From Clavibacter tessellarius (lineage in GTDB: Bacteria; Actinomycetota; Actinomycetes; Actinomycetales; Microbacteriaceae), in assembly GCF_001618005.1 (NCBI RefSeq), contig NZ_LQXA01000030.1, positions 62,001-126,000 on the forward strand: a stretch of DNA of 64,000 nucleotides, given 5' to 3'. A model generated the notes under the pieces. That model saw only the letters and a list, made by a program, of their open reading frames with translations. It ran no database searches and had not been told where the DNA came from. The translations under genes and the position numbers were made by a program. This document shows, piece by piece, positions 60,760-64,000 of this stretch (position 1 is the first letter of the stretch; each line of letters starts with the position of its first letter).

Positions 60760-62732
60760 GCCGGCACCTCCGCGGGAGCGGCCGTGGTGGACGCGGGCGT
60801 CACCGACACGGGGACGGCGGCGGAGACGGCGGCGGGGGCGGACGCGGGCGCGGCGGATCCCGGCGACGCGGGCGCCGCATCCGCGGTCGCCGACGCGCGC
60901 GCGGCCGCCCGGTCGTTCGCCTTCAGGCGGCTCTCGAACGCGCGGCAGATCGCGTGCACGGCCACCAGCTGCGCCTCCTGCACGTTGGCCGACGGGCCGT
61001 CGAGCGCGAGGGACTCGTCGCACGCCTCCACGAGCGGGTTCGGGCCCGGCCCGGTCATCGCCCAGGTGGTGGCGCCGGCGGCGCGCGCGGCGGCCGCCGC
61101 CTTCAGCAGGTTGACGCTGCGGCCGCTCGTGGAGAGGAGCACGACGATGTCGCCGGATCTCGCGTGCGCGTGCACCTGCCGGGCGAACACCTCGTCGAAG
61201 CCGTAGTCGTTGCCGATCGCGGTGACGGCCGACGACTCGGAGTGCAGCGCGATCGCGGAGAACGGGCGGCGGTCGCCGTCGAAGCGGCCGACCAGCTCGC
61301 TCGTGAGGTGCTGGGCCTCGGCCGCGGATCCGCCGTTCCCGGCCGCGATGAGGCGCGCGCCGTGGCTGAGGCGGTCGGCCATCTCGCTGCCCCACGCGGT
61401 GAGGCGCGGTGCGTGCGCGCGGAGCGCCTGGAGCACGGGGGCGAGCGCGTCGAGGTGGGCGTCGACCACGGTCGGGTCGGCGGGGAGCCCGTCGACGGCG
61501 GCGTCCTGGATCGCGGCGCGGTACGCGTCCGCGGTGCGGGCGGCGACGGTCGCCCAGGAGTAGCCGTGCTCCATGCGGTCGCGGCCGGCGCGGCCGAGGG
61601 CGCGGCGGCGGGCGGGATCGGCGAGCAGCTCCCCGAGCGCGTCGGCGATGGCGGCGGGGTCGCGCGGCGGCACGAGGATCCCGGTCACGCCGTCCACGAC
61701 GCTGTCGGTGAGCCCGCCCACGGACGACGCGACGACGGGCACGCCGGAGGCCATCGCCTCGAGCGGCACGATGCCGAACGGCTCGTACCAGGGCGCGCAC
61801 ACGACCACGTCGGCGGTGCGCATCACGGCGGGCATGTCGGCCTGGGAGACGCGGCCGTGCAGGCGCACGCGGTCGGCGACCCCGGCGGCGCGCGCGGCGT
61901 CCATCAGGCGGCGGGCCTCGGCGTCCTCGGTGGCGCTCGCGGCGTCGCCGGATCCGCCGACGATCACGAGCTCGACGTCCCGGTGGCCGCGGTCGGCGAG
62001 GATCCCGAGGGCCGTGATCGCGAGGTCGACGCCCTTGCGCGGCACCAGGCGGCCGACGACCATGACGCGCATCGGGGCGTCGGCGGCTGCGGCGGCGTAC
62101 GACCGCGGCGTGAAGTGCCCGATGTCGACGCCGCACGGGATGACGGTGATGCGGGCCGCGTCGACGCCCGCGCGCACGAGCTCCGCGGCCTCGTCGGAGC
62201 AGGTCGCGATGACGGCGTCGGCGCGGCGGCCGACGCCCGGCTCCAGGTGCGTGCGCTCGGCGGGGCTCGTGTCCTCGACGCCGAGGTGGCGGCGCTTCAC
62301 GGATCCGAGCGCGTGGAAGGTGTGCAGCACGGGCGGGGCCGCGGCGGCGCCCACCGGGGAGGACGCGAGGCGCGCGGCCGCGTCGAGGGCCGCGACCCCG
62401 GACATCCAGAAGTGGCTGTGCACCACGTCGGGCCTGTTGGTGCGCCAGTCGGCCAGCAGCCCGTCGGCGAGCTCGCCCATGTGGGGGAGGAGGTCGTCCT
62501 TAGGGACCGCGCGCGCGGGTCCGGCGTCGAGGTGCACGACCTCCACGCCGGGCGCGAAGGCGACGCGGGCGGGCAGCGCCTCGTCGTCGCGGCGCGTGTA
62601 GACGGTGACGGTGTGGCCCTCGTCCGCGAGCGCCGCGGACAGCGCCGCGACGTGCACGTTCTGGCCGCCGGCGTCGACCCCGCCGAGGGTGGCCAGCGGG
62701 CTGGCGTGCTCCGAGATCATCGCGATCCTCAT
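60756..62732 (-). CDS. Glycosyltransferase family 4 fused to GmhA-like phosphoheptose isomerase
   Basis: The 658-residue protein starts with a GT4 glycosyltransferase (about 1-430; GGVDAGGQNVHVAALSAALA, VVGRLVPRKGVDLAI, YEPFGIVPLEAMASGVPVV). The second part (about 445-615) is a SIS domain of phosphoheptose isomerases: LIAAGNGGSAAEAQHLTSEL and LLSTSGRSVNLLKAA, with a late QLVAVHAICRAFE. GmhA makes heptose 7-phosphate from sedoheptulose 7-phosphate, the first step of heptose activation. No start codon with a ribosome binding site was seen between the parts, so the fusion looks real. It is coupled to hldE and the upstream glycosyltransferase. Confidence 0.88.
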   Translation of the reverse strand: MRIAMISEHASPLATLGGVDAGGQNVHVAALSAALADEGHTVTVYTRRDDEALPARVAFAPGVEVVHLDAGPARAVPKDDLLPHMGELADGLLADWRTNRPDVVHSHFWMSGVAALDAAARLASSPVGAAAAPPVLHTFHALGSVKRRHLGVEDTSPAERTHLEPGVGRRADAVIATCSDEAAELVRAGVDAARITVIPCGVDIGHFTPRSYAAAAADAPMRVMVVGRLVPRKGVDLAITALGILADRGHRDVELVIVGGSGDAASATEDAEARRLMDAARAAGVADRVRLHGRVSQADMPAVMRTADVVVCAPWYEPFGIVPLEAMASGVPVVASSVGGLTDSVVDGVTGILVPPRDPAAIADALGELLADPARRRALGRAGRDRMEHGYSWATVAARTADAYRAAIQDAAVDGLPADPTVVDAHLDALAPVLQALRAHAPRLTAWGSEMADRLSHGARLIAAGNGGSAAEAQHLTSELVGRFDGDRRPFSAIALHSESSAVTAIGNDYGFDEVFARQVHAHARSGDIVVLLSTSGRSVNLLKAAAAARAAGATTWAMTGPGPNPLVEACDESLALDGPSANVQEAQLVAVHAICRAFESRLKANDRAAARASATADAAPASPGSAAPASAPAAVSAAVPVSVTPASTTAAPAEVPA

Positions 62733-63790
62733 CGTGTCGTCCTCTCGTCGAGCGGGTGGTGCGGGTGGTGCGGGGGAGTCGGGGAGCCGGATGCGGCGGG
62801 CGCGCGGCGGGACCGGCGCGCGGCGGCGGCATCCACCGCGTCGTGCAGCACGGTGTCCATGTCGCGGAGGAACCGGCCGAGCGAGTAGCGGGCGAGCGCG
62901 GCCTCGCGGGCGACGCGGCCGCGGCGGGCGGCCTCGCCGAGATCCGCGGCGAGCAGCCGGGCCGTGCGCACGAGGTCGGCCGGGTCGGACGAGATCGCGC
63001 CCGCGTCGGGCGGCACCGCGCGCGACGCCTCGGTCGCGTCGAGCACGAGCACGGGCACGCCCATGTGCATCGCCTCCAGCAGCGACAGGCCGAGCGAGGT
63101 CCAGCGGTGCGGGTGCACGTAGGCGCGCAGCCGCGCGAGCTCGGGGTGCATGCGGGCCGTGGGGAGGTCGCCGCGGGGGACGAGGCGCTCGCCGAGGTCG
63201 GGGAACGCGCCGGGCAGAAGATCCGTGCCCATCCCGAACACCTCGACGGGCGCGACTTCCGCGAACGCGGGCAGCAGGTCGGTGCCGGTGATGCGGCCGC
63301 GGCGCACGGGCTCGTTGATCACGGCACCGAACGATGCGACCTCGCCCGTGTAGAGCGCACCGGGGTCGGGCACGCCGTGCTCGACGACGGTCGTGGGCGC
63401 GGATCCGGTGTCCCACATGAGCGCGTTGAAGCGCGTGACGTGGATCACCGGGATGTCGTCGCGGTCGGCGAGCGCGTGCACGGTCTCGGTCGGGGCGCCG
63501 CGCGGGGTGTTGTGCTCGAGGAAGACGGCCGGCACGTCGGATCCGAGGCGGCGGCCGAGCAGGCGCTCCGCCTCCTCGATCTCGGCGACGCGCTGGAGGA
63601 GCACCAGGTCGACGTGCGTCTCGTGCAGGGACGACGGATCCACCTCGCGCGCGCTCGCGGGCCAGTCGCGTCCGCCGCGGCCGAGGCCCCAGCCGTCGCG
63701 CGCGGGCGTGGTCGGGAACAGGATCTCGTGGGATCCGCGCACGAACGAGTCGGTCCAGCCACCGTGGACGTGCCACATCAGGATCCTCAT
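62729..63790 (-). CDS. Glycosyltransferase, GT4-like
   Basis: The 353-residue protein starts MRILMWHVHGGWTDSFVRG and has a GT-B fold with the donor site at the end: AYVHPHRWTSLGLSLLEAMHMGVPVLVLDAT at about 225-255, including the E-x7-E-like block. It includes LEHNTPRGAPT and GAVINEPVRRGRITG. The C-terminal tail is His/Pro-rich. It overlaps its neighbours on both sides by four bases, within the heptose operon. It probably transfers a sugar onto the surface glycan. Confidence 0.85.
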   Translation of the reverse strand: MRILMWHVHGGWTDSFVRGSHEILFPTTPARDGWGLGRGGRDWPASAREVDPSSLHETHVDLVLLQRVAEIEEAERLLGRRLGSDVPAVFLEHNTPRGAPTETVHALADRDDIPVIHVTRFNALMWDTGSAPTTVVEHGVPDPGALYTGEVASFGAVINEPVRRGRITGTDLLPAFAEVAPVEVFGMGTDLLPGAFPDLGERLVPRGDLPTARMHPELARLRAYVHPHRWTSLGLSLLEAMHMGVPVLVLDATEASRAVPPDAGAISSDPADLVRTARLLAADLGEAARRGRVAREAALARYSLGRFLRDMDTVLHDAVDAAAARRSRRAPAASGSPTPPHHPHHPLDERTTR

Positions 63791-64000
63791 GCGGGCACCT
63801 CCGCGTCGGCGCGGGCCGCGGCGTGCGCGGGGTCGCGGTCGGCTGCGGTGCGATCATCCGCGCGGGAGTCAGCGCGGTCGGCCGCGTGCTCGGATCCGGG
63901 CCCGGTGGTCGCGAGCAGGCGCTCGACCGCGTCGGCGACCTCCGCGGGCGAGACGCCGGCGAGGCACGGATGGCCGGGCACGGGGCAGTCGCGCGCGCGG
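63787..64000 (-). CDS. Glycosyltransferase family 9, 3' end only (cut by window edge)
   Basis: Only the last 71 codons are in the window. They begin CPVPGHPCLAGVSPAEVADAVERLL, which matches the C-terminal end of GT9 heptosyltransferase-like proteins, followed by an Asp/Ala/Arg-rich tail. It overlaps the next gene as ATGA. The start lies beyond position 64000. Confidence 0.78.
   Translation of the reverse strand, partial: RARDCPVPGHPCLAGVSPAEVADAVERLLATTGPGSEHAADRADSRADDRTAADRDPAHAAARADAEVPA

Overview
This window is a very GC-rich stretch (about 70% or more by eye) of an actinobacterial chromosome. The gene content fits a plant-associated member of the Microbacteriaceae, most like Clavibacter. 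The signs are dense ATGA/GTGA start-stop overlaps, frequent GTG starts, secreted plant-polymer hydrolases, an LPxTG-anchored ice-binding protein and heptose-type glycan genes. The genus is inferred from gene content, not from a database match. The hexamer GGATCC is strikingly common in all reading frames and is a sequence signature of this genome.

Layout. 1-4864 (minus) is the high-affinity potassium ATPase operon: a 27-residue membrane peptide, kdpF, kdpA, kdpB, kdpC and the start of kdpD, preceded by three helically phased direct repeats. 5284-6884 (plus) is a lower-GC islet with a SIR2-like/GAF-like protein translationally coupled to a small basic protein; this is the best candidate for an undescribed immune-type system. 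6945-11593 holds a TSUP exporter, an F420-reductase-like oxidoreductase, two GAF-ANTAR regulators, a HAD hydrolase and a conserved hypothetical. tRNA-Ser(CGA) lies at 11724-11813. 11973-15738 pairs a two-component system with a divergent FtsX-type ABC exporter.

15693-19542 (minus) is a BtuCDF/FecBCD-type importer plus methyltransferase behind a Fur/Zur-like box. 19767-22931 carries an AI-2E-family protein, glpX and an esterase. 23060-26842 is a CUT1 sugar transporter split by a guanidine-III riboswitch and guanidinium exporter gene. 27002-33021 holds the ice-binding protein, a GNAT acetyltransferase, an ABC-F protein with a leader peptide, and a nitroreductase operon with a tiny coupled gene. 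33293-36779 is a partner-switching module (STAS, HATPase and two PP2C phosphatases).

37788-41877 (minus) is a heptose/glycosyltransferase operon with a first hldE. 42066-42717 is a probable toxin-antitoxin pair. 42737-49145 is a LacI-controlled galactoside system (GH35 enzyme, binding protein, two permeases). 49156-56187 holds a pectate-lyase-like protein, a GT9 enzyme, a HIT hydrolase, an alpha/beta hydrolase and tandem GH26 mannanase-like genes. 56355-58496 includes two paralogous membrane proteins flanking a C39-like peptidase. 58585-64000 (minus) is a second heptose operon: SDR, hldE, a glycosyltransferase-GmhA fusion, a glycosyltransferase and the 3' end of a GT9 gene.

Three themes stand out. 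Uptake and degradation of plant sugars (GH35, GH26, pectate lyase, two CUT1 transporters) fits life on plants. Heptosylated surface glycan synthesis is encoded twice. Stress and signalling functions (Kdp, partner switching, GAF-ANTAR, two-component system) fill most of the rest. No insertion sequence, prophage, rRNA or CRISPR array was seen.
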